Shown here one piece after another: positions 1 through 6,619 of a stretch of DNA of 6,619 nt. Under the pieces are notes generated by a model. That model did no database searches. It was given only the letters and a program-made list of their open reading frames with translations, and was not told the origin of the DNA. This stretch comes from a bacterium (GTDB taxonomy: Bacteria; SZUA-79; Acidulodesulfobacterales; Acidulodesulfobacteraceae), in NCBI GenBank assembly GCA_021799935.1, contig JAJYZM010000060.1, forward strand, positions 1 to 6,619, written 5' to 3'. Position numbers and translations under genes: made by a program. How positions within the stretch are numbered: the stretch's first letter is position 1; every line of letters starts with the position of its first letter.

Positions 1-969
1 GGCGACACTATCCGCGGAGTTATAAGGCCGCCTAAGGACAGCGAAAGATTTTACGCTCTCTTGAAAGTCGAAAGCATAAATTTTGAAGACCCCGAAATCG
101 CAAAAGAAAAGATTTTATTCGACAACTTAACTCCTTTGTATCCGGAAGAAAAAATAAAGCTTGAATTCGACCCTAAAAATTTATCTACCAGGCTTATGGA
201 CCTGCTTATTCCCATAGGAAAGGGGCAGAGGGGGCTTATAGTCGCCCCTCCGAGAACCGGAAAAACAATGCTGTTAAAAGATATCGCCCATGCTATAAAT
301 ACCAACCATAAAGAAATTTTCCTTATGGTTCTCCTGATAGACGAAAGACCGGAAGAGGTTACGGATATGCAAAGGTCGGTTAACGGCGAAGTAATCAGTT
401 CCACTTTCGACGAACCGCCCCAGAGACATATACAGATTGCGGAAATAGTTATAGAAAAAGCAAAAAGATTGGTAGAAACCGGCAAAGACGTCGTTATATT
501 ATTAGATTCTATTACCAGGCTCGCGCGGGCATACAACGTTACTATTCCGTCTTCCGGAAAAGTATTATCGGGCGGGGTGGACTCTAACGCCCTCCATAAA
601 CCGAAAAGATTTTTCGGCGCGGCAAGGAACATCGAAGAAGGAGGAAGTCTTACCATAATTGCTACGGCTTTAATAGATACAGGTTCGAGGATGGACGAGG
701 TAATTTTCGAAGAATTTAAAGGAACCGGAAATCTTGAAGTTAATTTAGACAGAAAATTATCTGAAAAAAGGATTTTTCCGGCTATAGATATTAATAAATC
801 GGGCACCCGAAAAGAAGAGCTTCTCGTCGATAAGGACCATCTGAAAAAAATCTGGATATTGAGAAAAGTTTTATCCGGCATGGATACTACGGATGCAATG
901 GAATTTTTAATAGACAAAATAAAAAATACCAAATCCAACGGCGATTTTTTAAATCTGATGAACCAGTAA
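1..969 (+). CDS. rho: Transcription termination factor Rho (5'-truncated by window edge)
   Basis: Rho is the hexameric RNA-dependent ATPase/helicase that terminates transcription in the cytoplasm. The reading frame is open from base 1, giving 322 codons up to TAA at 967-969. By alignment from memory the first residue matches about residue 94 of the 419-residue E. coli protein, so only the N-terminal part is missing. Visible parts in window numbering are: the end of the RNA-binding domain ([15 protein letters not shown], 9-23); Walker A (APPRTGKT, 82-89); the catalytic DERPEE (114-119); Walker B (VVILLDS, 164-170, Asp169); the Q-loop ([10 protein letters not shown], Lys187); the R-loop GSRMDEV; and the arginine-finger region EKR...SGTR (Arg257, Arg270, matching E. 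coli R353/R366). Differences from E. coli are conservative: Arg for Lys181, Arg for Lys326, and Phe at Tyr110. The TTG at 61 is internal and not the start. The family call is essentially certain. Confidence 0.98.
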   Translation, partial: GDTIRGVIRPPKDSERFYALLKVESINFEDPEIAKEKILFDNLTPLYPEEKIKLEFDPKNLSTRLMDLLIPIGKGQRGLIVAPPRTGKTMLLKDIAHAINTNHKEIFLMVLLIDERPEEVTDMQRSVNGEVISSTFDEPPQRHIQIAEIVIEKAKRLVETGKDVVILLDSITRLARAYNVTIPSSGKVLSGGVDSNALHKPKRFFGAARNIEEGGSLTIIATALIDTGSRMDEVIFEEFKGTGNLEVNLDRKLSEKRIFPAIDINKSGTRKEELLVDKDHLKKIWILRKVLSGMDTTDAMEFLIDKIKNTKSNGDFLNLMNQ

Positions 970-999
970 AAGAACGGCAAATATGATATTATTATATTT

Positions 1000-2154
1000 A
1001 TGTCAAACGAAAATATTAATCTGCCGCTAGATACATCGGAAATTTTAGATAATATCAACGACGGCGTAATAGTTATCGATGAGAACTATAAAATAGTCTA
1101 TGCAAATAAACGCTTTTTGGACGACGCGGGAACTCCGTCCTCCGAAATAATAGGCGGTTATTGCTATAAAGTAAGCCATTTCAGGGACGAACCGTGCGAT
1201 CCTCTTTTGGAATCCTGCTCCATAGAAGAGGTAATTAAAAAAGGCAAAACCGTTAAAGTCATACACGGTCATTACGGACCGCAAAATCGGGAAATGGCGG
1301 TAGAAATAAATTCTTCGCCTTTTTACGACGCCTCGACGGGAAAAAAATATGCCGTAGAGGTTTTAAGGTGTCTGGGGAACGGTTCTAACGCCCATATGAA
1401 ATTCAATCTTTCTCAGAGACTTTCCGAAGTCGGTCTTTTAGCGGAAGGCGTTGCCCATGAAATAAACAATCCTCTGAATAATATTCTCGCGTCGATAGAT
1501 ATGATAAAAATGTGCGCAGACAGCAGCAGCCTTATCCAGAACGCGGCTCTCGCAAACGTAATGAAGGAAGGCGGATGCGATATAAAAAAATATTTCGATT
1601 TAATGAAGCAGGAAATCGAAAGATGCAAAGATATTACAAAAAAACTCCTTATATTATCCAGCCCGGTTTCAAATTCTACCGATGTAGTAAACGTCAATAA
1701 TTCATTGGAGGAAAGTCTTACCCTTCTGTACTTTACCGCAAACAAAAAAAATATTATGATAAAGAAAAACCTTGCCGCGAATATTCCTTTAATCGGTTTT
1801 TCCGAAGCCGGTTTAAGGCAGGTTTTATTAAATATAGGACTTAATGCCATACAGGCTGTCGATGAAAATTCCGGGATAGTTTATTTTATAACCAAAAAAA
1901 TAAAGGAATATATTTATATAATAATAATAGATAACGGCCGCGGTATCGCGCAGGAAGATATCAAAAGGATATTCGACCCGTTTTTTTCTAAAAGTAAAAA
2001 TTCAGCGGGTTCCGGACTGGGACTATCTATATCCCTGAGCATAATTAAATCTCTCGGAGGCTCTATAGAAGTAAGGTCCAAAAAGGATATCGGCACGAAA
2101 TTCATCGTAAAAGTTCCGGTAAAAAGAAACTTTTACGAAAATAAAATTAAATAA
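1000..2154 (+). CDS. Soluble PAS-domain sensor histidine kinase (NtrB-like)
   Basis: This is a 384-residue sensor kinase with no membrane segment or signal peptide, so it senses in the cytoplasm. Residues about 12-125 are a PAS domain (DGVIVIDENYKIVYAN at 21-36) with an unusual Cys/His pattern: C55, H60, C66, C73 and H89/H91. The HisKA dimerisation domain follows at about 138-220, with the phospho-accepting H153 in GVAHEINNPLN. It has a longer helical hairpin than usual, around 172-200. The ATPase domain spans about 230-375: N box LLNIGLNAIQA (N278/N282), G1 DNGRGI (311-316), F box FDPFF (325-329) and G2 GSGLGLS (337-343). The kinase looks intact and active. The ATG at 1000 is the only normal start, because in-frame codons upstream run straight back to the rho stop without ATG, GTG or TTG; no clear Shine-Dalgarno precedes it. 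It lies 30 bases after rho and 15 before an NtrC-type regulator, its probable partner. The signal sensed is unknown. Confidence 0.93.
   Translation: MSNENINLPLDTSEILDNINDGVIVIDENYKIVYANKRFLDDAGTPSSEIIGGYCYKVSHFRDEPCDPLLESCSIEEVIKKGKTVKVIHGHYGPQNREMAVEINSSPFYDASTGKKYAVEVLRCLGNGSNAHMKFNLSQRLSEVGLLAEGVAHEINNPLNNILASIDMIKMCADSSSLIQNAALANVMKEGGCDIKKYFDLMKQEIERCKDITKKLLILSSPVSNSTDVVNVNNSLEESLTLLYFTANKKNIMIKKNLAANIPLIGFSEAGLRQVLLNIGLNAIQAVDENSGIVYFITKKIKEYIYIIIIDNGRGIAQEDIKRIFDPFFSKSKNSAGSGLGLSISLSIIKSLGGSIEVRSKKDIGTKFIVKVPVKRNFYENKIK
1162..1218 (+). other. Cys/His-rich segment inside the kinase PAS domain
   Basis: This encodes residues 55-73 of the kinase, with pattern C-x4-H-x5-C-x6-C, and a further H-x-H at residues 89 and 91. 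The spacing could bind a metal, haem or an iron-sulphur centre, or form a redox-sensitive disulphide. I recall similar Cys-containing PAS domains in deltaproteobacterial kinases, but no ligand can be assigned from sequence alone. Confidence 0.6.
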
Positions 2155-2169
2155 AATTTTTTTATTACT

Positions 2170-3516
2170 ATGGAAAACAATTCTATTTCTATACTTGTTG
2201 TTGACGACGATATAAATTACAGGACCATTCTTTGCGACTATTTAAAAAGCGAAGGTTACGACGCGATATCTGCCGGTTCCGCCGAAGAGGCTATAAATAA
2301 ATTGGAGAAAGATTTTTTCAATATAATAATATCCGATTTGAAATTACCGGGGAAATCGGGAATAGACCTGTTAAATACGGTTAAATCCAGGTCCAAAGAT
2401 GCTGAAATGATTATTCTGACGGCTTTCGGAAGCGTCGATTCCGCCGTTGCGGCGTTAAAAATGGGAGCCTGCGACTATTTAGTTAAACCGTTAAGTTTAG
2501 AAGAACTCAGTATAACGATAAAAAGGCTTATCGAAAAAATAAATCTTAAAAATTATGCATCTTATTTTAAAAGGGAAATTTTTAAGAGATTTTTTATAGG
2601 AAAATCGAAAGCGGCGGCTAAGGTTATAGAAGATATTACCGTTGCCGCAAAATCGAACCTGAACGTCCTTATTTACGGAGAGTCGGGCACCGGTAAAGAG
2701 CTCGGCGCGAATCTGCTCCACAGGCTTTCTTCGAGGAGGGATAATCCTTTTATTATAGTAGATTCATGCAACCTCTCCGAAAACCTTTTCGAATCCGAAT
2801 TGTTCGGGCACGAAAGAGGTTCTTTTACGGGAGCCGACGTCCTCAAAAAAGGATTGCTGGAATATGCCGACAAGGGAACGCTTTTTATAGACGAAATTGG
2901 AGAGGTCAGCGGCATAATACAAAGCAAGCTTCTAAGGATAATAGATACCAAGAGTTTCAGAAGAGTCGGTTCTTCCAAGAATCTTTTTATAGATACCAGA
3001 ATTATAACGGCGACAAATAAAAATCTTAAAAAAATGGTGGACGACGGCCGTTTCAGGGGGGACCTGTTTTACAGGATAAGCGGGTTTACGATAGAACTTC
3101 CGCCTTTAAGAGAAAGAAAAGAAGATATCCCCCATTTAGCGCATTATTTTATGACTAAAGAAAATAAGGTTCAATTTTCAAAGCCCATTTCTCGGTCGGC
3201 CATGGATAAAATTATGGATTACGACTGGCCCGGAAACGTAAGGGAATTAAAAAACGTTATAGAAAGAGGTATAATATTGTCCGAAGGAAAAGACGAGATT
3301 TCCGAGGAAGCAATCCAGCTCGAAATTTCAAACGCTAAAAATTATTACGGCGTAAAAGAATTCGAGATTTTCGAGAAAAATTTATCTTTAAAAGAAATAG
3401 AAGAAAAATATATAAATTATCTTCTGTCTAAAGGGCTTACCAAATCGGAAATTGCTCGGATTATAGGGGAAAGCGAAAGGTCGGTTTACAGAAAACTGTC
3501 CGCGGTAAAAATTTAA
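2170..3516 (+). CDS. Sigma-54-dependent NtrC-family response regulator
   Basis: This 448-residue transcription activator has the classic three-domain build. The receiver domain spans about 6-122: acidic pocket VDDD (11-14), phospho-acceptor D56 in SDLKLPG, T84 in LTAFGS and K106 in VKP. The AAA+ sigma-54 interaction domain spans about 142-370: Walker A GESGTGKE (170-177), the sigma-54 contact loop as GSFTGA (217-222) in place of the usual GAFTGA, Walker B GTLFIDE (236-242, D241/E242), the arginine-finger region RFRGDLFYR (294-302) and sensor II GNVREL (355-360). A Fis-type helix-turn-helix ends the protein (about 407-446; TKSEIARIIGESERSVYRKL). Phosphorylation by the kinase just upstream should let it remodel sigma-54 RNA polymerase at enhancer-bound promoters. 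Start ATG 2170 is chosen because it gives a full receiver domain and the next in-frame Met is residue 80. The leader is AT-rich without a Shine-Dalgarno, so translation may be coupled to the kinase gene 15 bases upstream. Target genes cannot be read from the window. Confidence 0.96.
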   Translation: MENNSISILVVDDDINYRTILCDYLKSEGYDAISAGSAEEAINKLEKDFFNIIISDLKLPGKSGIDLLNTVKSRSKDAEMIILTAFGSVDSAVAALKMGACDYLVKPLSLEELSITIKRLIEKINLKNYASYFKREIFKRFFIGKSKAAAKVIEDITVAAKSNLNVLIYGESGTGKELGANLLHRLSSRRDNPFIIVDSCNLSENLFESELFGHERGSFTGADVLKKGLLEYADKGTLFIDEIGEVSGIIQSKLLRIIDTKSFRRVGSSKNLFIDTRIITATNKNLKKMVDDGRFRGDLFYRISGFTIELPPLRERKEDIPHLAHYFMTKENKVQFSKPISRSAMDKIMDYDWPGNVRELKNVIERGIILSEGKDEISEEAIQLEISNAKNYYGVKEFEIFEKNLSLKEIEEKYINYLLSKGLTKSEIARIIGESERSVYRKLSAVKI

Positions 3517-3555
3517 TTATTTATTTTTTTATTTAATTGATTTAAAATTATTAAA

Positions 3556-3578
3556 AACCGCCAAGATGATTAGCGGTT
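3556..3578 (+). terminator. Small GC-rich hairpin, possible weak terminator or attenuator
   Basis: AACCGC (3556-3561) pairs with GCGGTT (3573-3578) around an 11-base loop in an otherwise strongly AT-rich spacer. TTAATTTTAAATTTTAAT follows the stem (from 3577). The T tract is broken by A residues and the stem is only 6 bp, so it is below a typical intrinsic terminator. It may end or attenuate the kinase/regulator transcript, or protect the 5' end of the receptor mRNA. It could also be chance. Confidence 0.35.
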
Positions 3579-3597
3579 AATTTTAAATTTTAATCCG

Positions 3598-3606
3598 AGG
3601 GAGGGG
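3598..3606 (+). promoter_or_regulatory. Strong Shine-Dalgarno for the chemoreceptor
   Basis: AGGGAGGGG contains GGAGG at 3600-3604, eight bases before ATG 3613. This fixes the receptor start and implies high translation. It contrasts with the kinase and regulator genes, which show no such site. Confidence 0.85.
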
Positions 3607-3612
3607 CAATAT

Positions 3613-5400
3613 ATGAATTTTTCGAGAATTCAAAAAGTTTCGATTAAGATAAAACTGCTTTCTTTAATTTTTCTAATTTTGGTTTTAATGCTGTCTGTTT
3701 TAACTTATTACGCGGTTTTTTACCAGAACAAAATGTCCGTAAAAACGACGTCTTTCGATGCAGTAGTTACCGCGAAGACTATGCTGTCCAGTATGAACGG
3801 CATGATGTTCAACGGTACGTTAGCTAAGAAATCCGACAGGAGGCAGTTGTTCGGCATGTACCGTAAAATTAAAGGAATTAAGTATTTCAAGGTTGTAAGA
3901 AGCAGCATCGTCGATAAAGAATTCGGAGCAGGTTTGAAACAGGAAATTCCTACTTCAAAATTCGACAAAGAAATACTTACTTCGAAAAAAGAGATAACGA
4001 GAGTTTACGAAAAAAACGGGCAAAAATATTTAAAAGTGGGGGTTCCTTTTACGGCGGAAAAGATGTCCCGCGGCATTGACTGCCTTATGTGCCACACCGT
4101 TAAGGCTGGAACTGTTCTAGGCGGCGTCGAGCTTATATATTCTCTAAAGAATACCGTAAACGCTTCAAATATTTTCATGAGAAATATTATTATTTTCTCG
4201 ATTATACTGATAGTTTTATCGATTATAGTAGTATATATTCTTCTTAAGCAGGCTTTTATCAAACCTATCACCGTTTTTTATCGCAGGGTTAAGGATATAT
4301 CTAAGGGCGAAGGCGATTTAAGCAAATTGATCCCTATGGATCGTTTAGATAAGCCGGGAATTATTGCCAAACGCAATAAAAACTGCATGCTTAAAGAAGA
4401 CGAATTAGGAATGAGATGCTGGGATAAGCAGATAGAGCGTTTCGGTGAAAAAGGAGAGCTTATCTGCAAAAAATGTTATGTTTATAAAAATTCCGTTTAC
4501 GACGAAATAACCTCCGTAGTCAACGAGTTCAATAAGTTTATTATCGATATCAGGGAAATAGTAAAATCCATTACGGAAGAAGCTATGACCATAGTTGACG
4601 TCAGCACCACCATAGAAGGACACGTCGATGAAATCAGCAGTAAAGCGCAGGGACAGGCGGAAATTGCCACTCACGTAGCCGCGGCTTCCGAAGAAATGTC
4701 CCAGACTATTAAAGAAATTGCCAAGAATACCCAGAACGTAAGCTCCATCGCAAAAGAAGCGTCGGACAGCGCTAAACACGGCTTCGATATAGTTGAAAAA
4801 TCGATTTCGGGTATTAAAAACGTCGCCGTTCTTACCAAGCAGTTAGGCAGTCTTATAAGCGGACTGGAAAAAAGCTCTTTCGAAATCGGCGAAATCATTT
4901 CGGTGATAAACGATATAGCTGACCAGACTAATCTGCTTGCTCTTAACGCCGCAATAGAAGCCGCCAGAGCGGGAGAATCCGGTAGAGGATTTGCCGTAGT
5001 AGCCGATGAAGTTAGGAAATTAGCCGAAAGAACTGTTAGGGCTACCAAAGAGATAGTATCTAAAGTTCAAACAATACAGCAGAGCACGCAGGACACCAAA
5101 ACATCCATGGATAAAACGTTAAGCGAGGTCGATTTGTCCGTAGGCTATGCTTCAAAGGCAGGCGAATCTTTGGATGGAATAGAAAAAAGCATACTGAGTT
5201 TAACCGACCAGATTGGCTCTATCGCCGCGGCATCGGAAGAGCAGACGGCGGCAACAAACGAGATATCGCGGAATATCGAAACGGTATCCAGCCTTTCGGT
5301 ATCCAATTCCGAAAAATCTTCTAATACCGCTAAAGAGGCGGCATCGATTTACGGAGAACTTGAAAAATTAATAGGAATATTAAAAAAGTTTAAATATTAA
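3613..5400 (+). CDS. Methyl-accepting chemotaxis protein with c-type haem sensor domain
   Basis: This is a 595-residue inner-membrane chemoreceptor. TM1 is about residues 15-37. A periplasmic sensor of about 150 residues follows, with a single CLMCH (157-161), the CxxCH signature for covalent haem c, and then [13 protein letters not shown], a PAS/Cache-like closing strand. TM2 is about 191-212. The HAMP region starts at [21 protein letters not shown] but is interrupted by a segment of about 50 residues with C258, C269-W270, C285 and C288. It resumes around [15 protein letters not shown]. The cytoplasmic signalling hairpin fills about 315-590. Its highly conserved tip is [19 protein letters not shown] (437-455), which contacts CheA/CheW, and likely methylation segments are ASEEMSQ (359-364) and [11 protein letters not shown] (540-550). 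The arms are longer than in E. coli Tar, perhaps the 40-heptad class. There is no C-terminal CheR-tethering pentapeptide; it ends KKFKY. Known haem-c receptors (Desulfovibrio DcrA, Geobacter GSU0935/GSU0582) sense oxygen or redox state, so redox taxis is the inferred role. Confidence 0.95.
   Translation: MNFSRIQKVSIKIKLLSLIFLILVLMLSVLTYYAVFYQNKMSVKTTSFDAVVTAKTMLSSMNGMMFNGTLAKKSDRRQLFGMYRKIKGIKYFKVVRSSIVDKEFGAGLKQEIPTSKFDKEILTSKKEITRVYEKNGQKYLKVGVPFTAEKMSRGIDCLMCHTVKAGTVLGGVELIYSLKNTVNASNIFMRNIIIFSIILIVLSIIVVYILLKQAFIKPITVFYRRVKDISKGEGDLSKLIPMDRLDKPGIIAKRNKNCMLKEDELGMRCWDKQIERFGEKGELICKKCYVYKNSVYDEITSVVNEFNKFIIDIREIVKSITEEAMTIVDVSTTIEGHVDEISSKAQGQAEIATHVAAASEEMSQTIKEIAKNTQNVSSIAKEASDSAKHGFDIVEKSISGIKNVAVLTKQLGSLISGLEKSSFEIGEIISVINDIADQTNLLALNAAIEAARAGESGRGFAVVADEVRKLAERTVRATKEIVSKVQTIQQSTQDTKTSMDKTLSEVDLSVGYASKAGESLDGIEKSILSLTDQIGSIAAASEEQTAATNEISRNIETVSSLSVSNSEKSSNTAKEAASIYGELEKLIGILKKFKY
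4081..4095 (+). other. CxxCH haem c attachment motif in the receptor
   Basis: This encodes C157-L-M-C160-H161. It lies between the two membrane segments, so on the periplasmic side where cytochrome c maturation attaches haem. It is the only CxxCH in the window, and the distal haem ligand cannot be assigned. Confidence 0.85.
4384..4476 (+). other. Four-cysteine insertion within the receptor HAMP region
   Basis: This encodes receptor residues 258-288 with pattern C-x10-CW-x14-C-x2-C, inside an insertion of about 50 residues (about 242-293) between the two HAMP helices. It is cytoplasmic, just below TM2. The spacing could hold zinc, an iron-sulphur cluster or a disulphide switch. This is inference; the four cysteines themselves are read directly. 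Confidence 0.7.
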
Positions 5401-5409
5401 ATTTGTTTG

Positions 5410-5418
5410 AAAAGGAGG
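5410..5418 (+). promoter_or_regulatory. Shine-Dalgarno deciding the TTG start of acs
   Basis: AAAAGGAGG ends eight bases before TTG 5427. An in-frame TAA at 5424-5426 directly precedes that TTG, so no earlier start is possible. The next candidate, GTG 5517, has no comparable site. Confidence 0.88.
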
Positions 5419-5426
5419 CGGATTAA

Positions 5427-6619
5427 TTGGAAAATCGCGGGGCGCCGGCTTCACGCAAGTCAACTTTTGAAAGTCTATCGCATGAAAAAGATATATATAT
5501 TCCTTCTAAAGAAACGGTGAAGAACAGTTATGTGGACGACTATGAGAGGCTTTACGAATATTCCATAAACGAAAACGAGAAATTCTGGGACGAGACGGCA
5601 AAGCAGTTAGACTGGTTTAAGCGCTGGGACGACGTTCTGGACTCCTCTAATCCGCCTTTTTATAAATGGTTCACTGGCGGAAAAACTAATATCGTCCATA
5701 ATGCCTTAGACAGGCATATTACTACGTTCCGCAAAAACAAGCTTGCTATAATCTGGGAGGGAGAGGACGGCAGCGAAAGAGTTTATACTTATTTTTCTTT
5801 ATATAAAGAGGTCAATAAGTTTGCAAACGTTCTAAAAAGTTTCGGAATTAAAAAAGGGGATACGGTTACCGTATATCTTCCTAACATACCTGAAATTGCG
5901 ATAAGTATGCTAGCATGCGCAAAGATAGGCGCAATACACAGCGTCGTGTATGCAGGGTTTTCGGCTCTGGCATTGAAGGACAGAATACTCGACGCGCAGA
6001 GCAAACTCCTTATTACCGCCGATGGCGCTTTCAGGGGCGGAAAGGTCGTGGAACTTAAAAAAATAGCCGATGAAGCGGTTACTAAAGCTCCGGTGGTTCA
6101 AACCGTAATAGTAGTTAAGAGAACCGGCAAAGAAGTTGCCATGGATACGTCGAGAGATTTTTATTACGACGAGCTTATGAAACTGCCCATAGCAAATCCG
6201 TATTTAAAAACCGAAGAACTCGATTCGGAGGACCCTCTTTTCATACTTTACACGTCGGGAACTACCGGCAAGCCGAAAGGCATTCTTCATGTTCACGGAG
6301 GATATTCCGTGGGAACGTATATAACGTCGAAGTATGTTTTTAACATAAAAGACAACGATACTTATTGGTGCGCGGCGGATCCGGGCTGGATAACCGGCCA
6401 TTCATATATTATATACGGACCTTTAATTAACGGGGCGACGACTCTTATGGTCGAAGGTTCGCCCTACTATCCTTATCCGGACAGATGGTGGAGAATAGTC
6501 GAAAAACATGCCGTAAATATTTTTTATACCTCTCCTACGGCAGTAAGAGGCATTATGAGATTCGGCGAAAACTGGCCCAACAGGCACAATCTCAGCTCTC
6601 TTAAAATATTGGGAAGCGT
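5427..6619 (+). CDS. acs: Acetyl-CoA synthetase, AMP-forming (3'-truncated by window edge)
   Basis: This enzyme activates acetate with ATP and CoA to acetyl-CoA through acetyl-AMP, in the cytoplasm. The frame is open from TTG 5427 to the window end, giving 397 codons of an expected 650 or so. Visible stretches matching E. coli Acs are: N-terminal FWDETAKQLDWFKRWDDV (about 48-65); LAIIWEGEDGSERVYTY; GIKKGDTVTVYLPNIPE; IGAIHSVVYAGFS; the CoA-site region FRGGKVVELKK; the P-loop YTSGTTGKPKG (275-285); KYVFNIKDNDTYWC; and DPGWITGHSYIIYGPL (318-333). W321-I322-T323 corresponds to W309-V310-T311 of Salmonella Acs, part of the acetate pocket, with Ile for Val. The diagnostic second tryptophan (W414) and the regulatory acetyl-lysine near the C-terminus lie beyond the window. 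Propionyl-CoA synthetase is therefore a minor alternative. The gene starts 26 bases after the chemoreceptor with no terminator between them, so co-transcription is likely. It has no ATG near its start and is easily missed. Confidence 0.93.
   Translation, partial: MENRGAPASRKSTFESLSHEKDIYIPSKETVKNSYVDDYERLYEYSINENEKFWDETAKQLDWFKRWDDVLDSSNPPFYKWFTGGKTNIVHNALDRHITTFRKNKLAIIWEGEDGSERVYTYFSLYKEVNKFANVLKSFGIKKGDTVTVYLPNIPEIAISMLACAKIGAIHSVVYAGFSALALKDRILDAQSKLLITADGAFRGGKVVELKKIADEAVTKAPVVQTVIVVKRTGKEVAMDTSRDFYYDELMKLPIANPYLKTEELDSEDPLFILYTSGTTGKPKGILHVHGGYSVGTYITSKYVFNIKDNDTYWCAADPGWITGHSYIIYGPLINGATTLMVEGSPYYPYPDRWWRIVEKHAVNIFYTSPTAVRGIMRFGENWPNRHNLSSLKILGS

Noticed and set aside
967..1002. Kinase gene is in the same frame as rho, with only one TAA and ten sense codons between, hinting at a readthrough Rho-kinase fusion
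   Set aside because: Rho ends at its normal family length and the kinase begins with a normal PAS leader. A shared frame is a one-in-three coincidence.
51..1058. Long open frame on the minus strand opposite rho (335 codons), plus several shorter ones opposite the regulator and receptor genes
   Set aside because: They lie antisense to clearly recognised genes, their translations are Ser/Ile/Phe-rich without domains, and no ribosome site supports them. They result from codon bias on the real strand.
1512..1700. Short plus-strand open frame inside the kinase gene, and a similar one at 2766-3020 inside the regulator gene
   Set aside because: Both are out-of-frame overlaps with strongly conserved kinase and AAA+ motifs, and have basic low-quality translations.
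3543..3567. Possible sigma-28 flagellar promoter before the receptor
   Set aside because: Spacing and -10 element both deviate from the consensus, and the -10 overlaps the hairpin stem. It is not strong enough to list as a feature.
3517..3612. Riboswitch or c-di-GMP aptamer in the spacer before the receptor
   Set aside because: Only one 6-bp stem is visible, with no conserved aptamer core and too little sequence for a known class.
5907..5916. Perfect 10-base palindrome ATGCTAGCAT
   Set aside because: It lies inside conserved acs coding sequence, is short, and has no partner copy or operator context.

Overview
The window is a compact run of five plus-strand genes. It opens inside rho (transcription terminator), continues with a soluble PAS histidine kinase, a sigma-54-dependent NtrC-type response regulator and a membrane chemoreceptor carrying a c-type haem motif, and ends inside an acetyl-CoA synthetase gene. 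The first and last genes are cut by the window edges. Intergenic gaps are 30, 15, 96 and 26 bases. There is no gene-free stretch above 100 bases, and I saw no RNA gene, mobile element, CRISPR array or long repeat.

The organism looks like a Gram-negative, anaerobic or microaerophilic bacterium with abundant c-type cytochromes and an A+T-leaning genome (roughly 40% G+C by eye). It is most like a deltaproteobacterium in the broad sense (Desulfobacterota and relatives). The grounds are the Rho Walker A variant PPRTGKT, the HEINNPL-type kinase paired with an NtrC-like regulator, and a haem-c chemoreceptor like those known from Geobacter and Desulfovibrio. This placement is inference from family knowledge and is not proven by any marker here.

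Layout: 1-969 is the C-terminal three quarters of rho. Positions 1000-2154 and 2170-3516 form a tight kinase/regulator pair and probably a cognate two-component system. Positions 3517-3612 are an AT-rich spacer with a small GC-rich hairpin and a strong ribosome binding site. Positions 3613-5400 encode the chemoreceptor, with a periplasmic CxxCH motif and a four-cysteine insertion in its HAMP region. Position 5427 to the window end is acs, started by TTG behind a perfect Shine-Dalgarno sequence.

How they may work together: three of the middle products carry cysteine or haem features suited to redox or ligand sensing. These are a Cys/His-rich PAS in the kinase, a haem-c sensor in the receptor, and a Cys cluster at the receptor's signal-conversion point. 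A plausible but unproven reading is a redox-taxis receptor and a redox- or metal-responsive sigma-54 switch next to acetate activation. No sigma-54 promoter was recognised in the window's spacers, so the regulator's targets are probably elsewhere or were missed.
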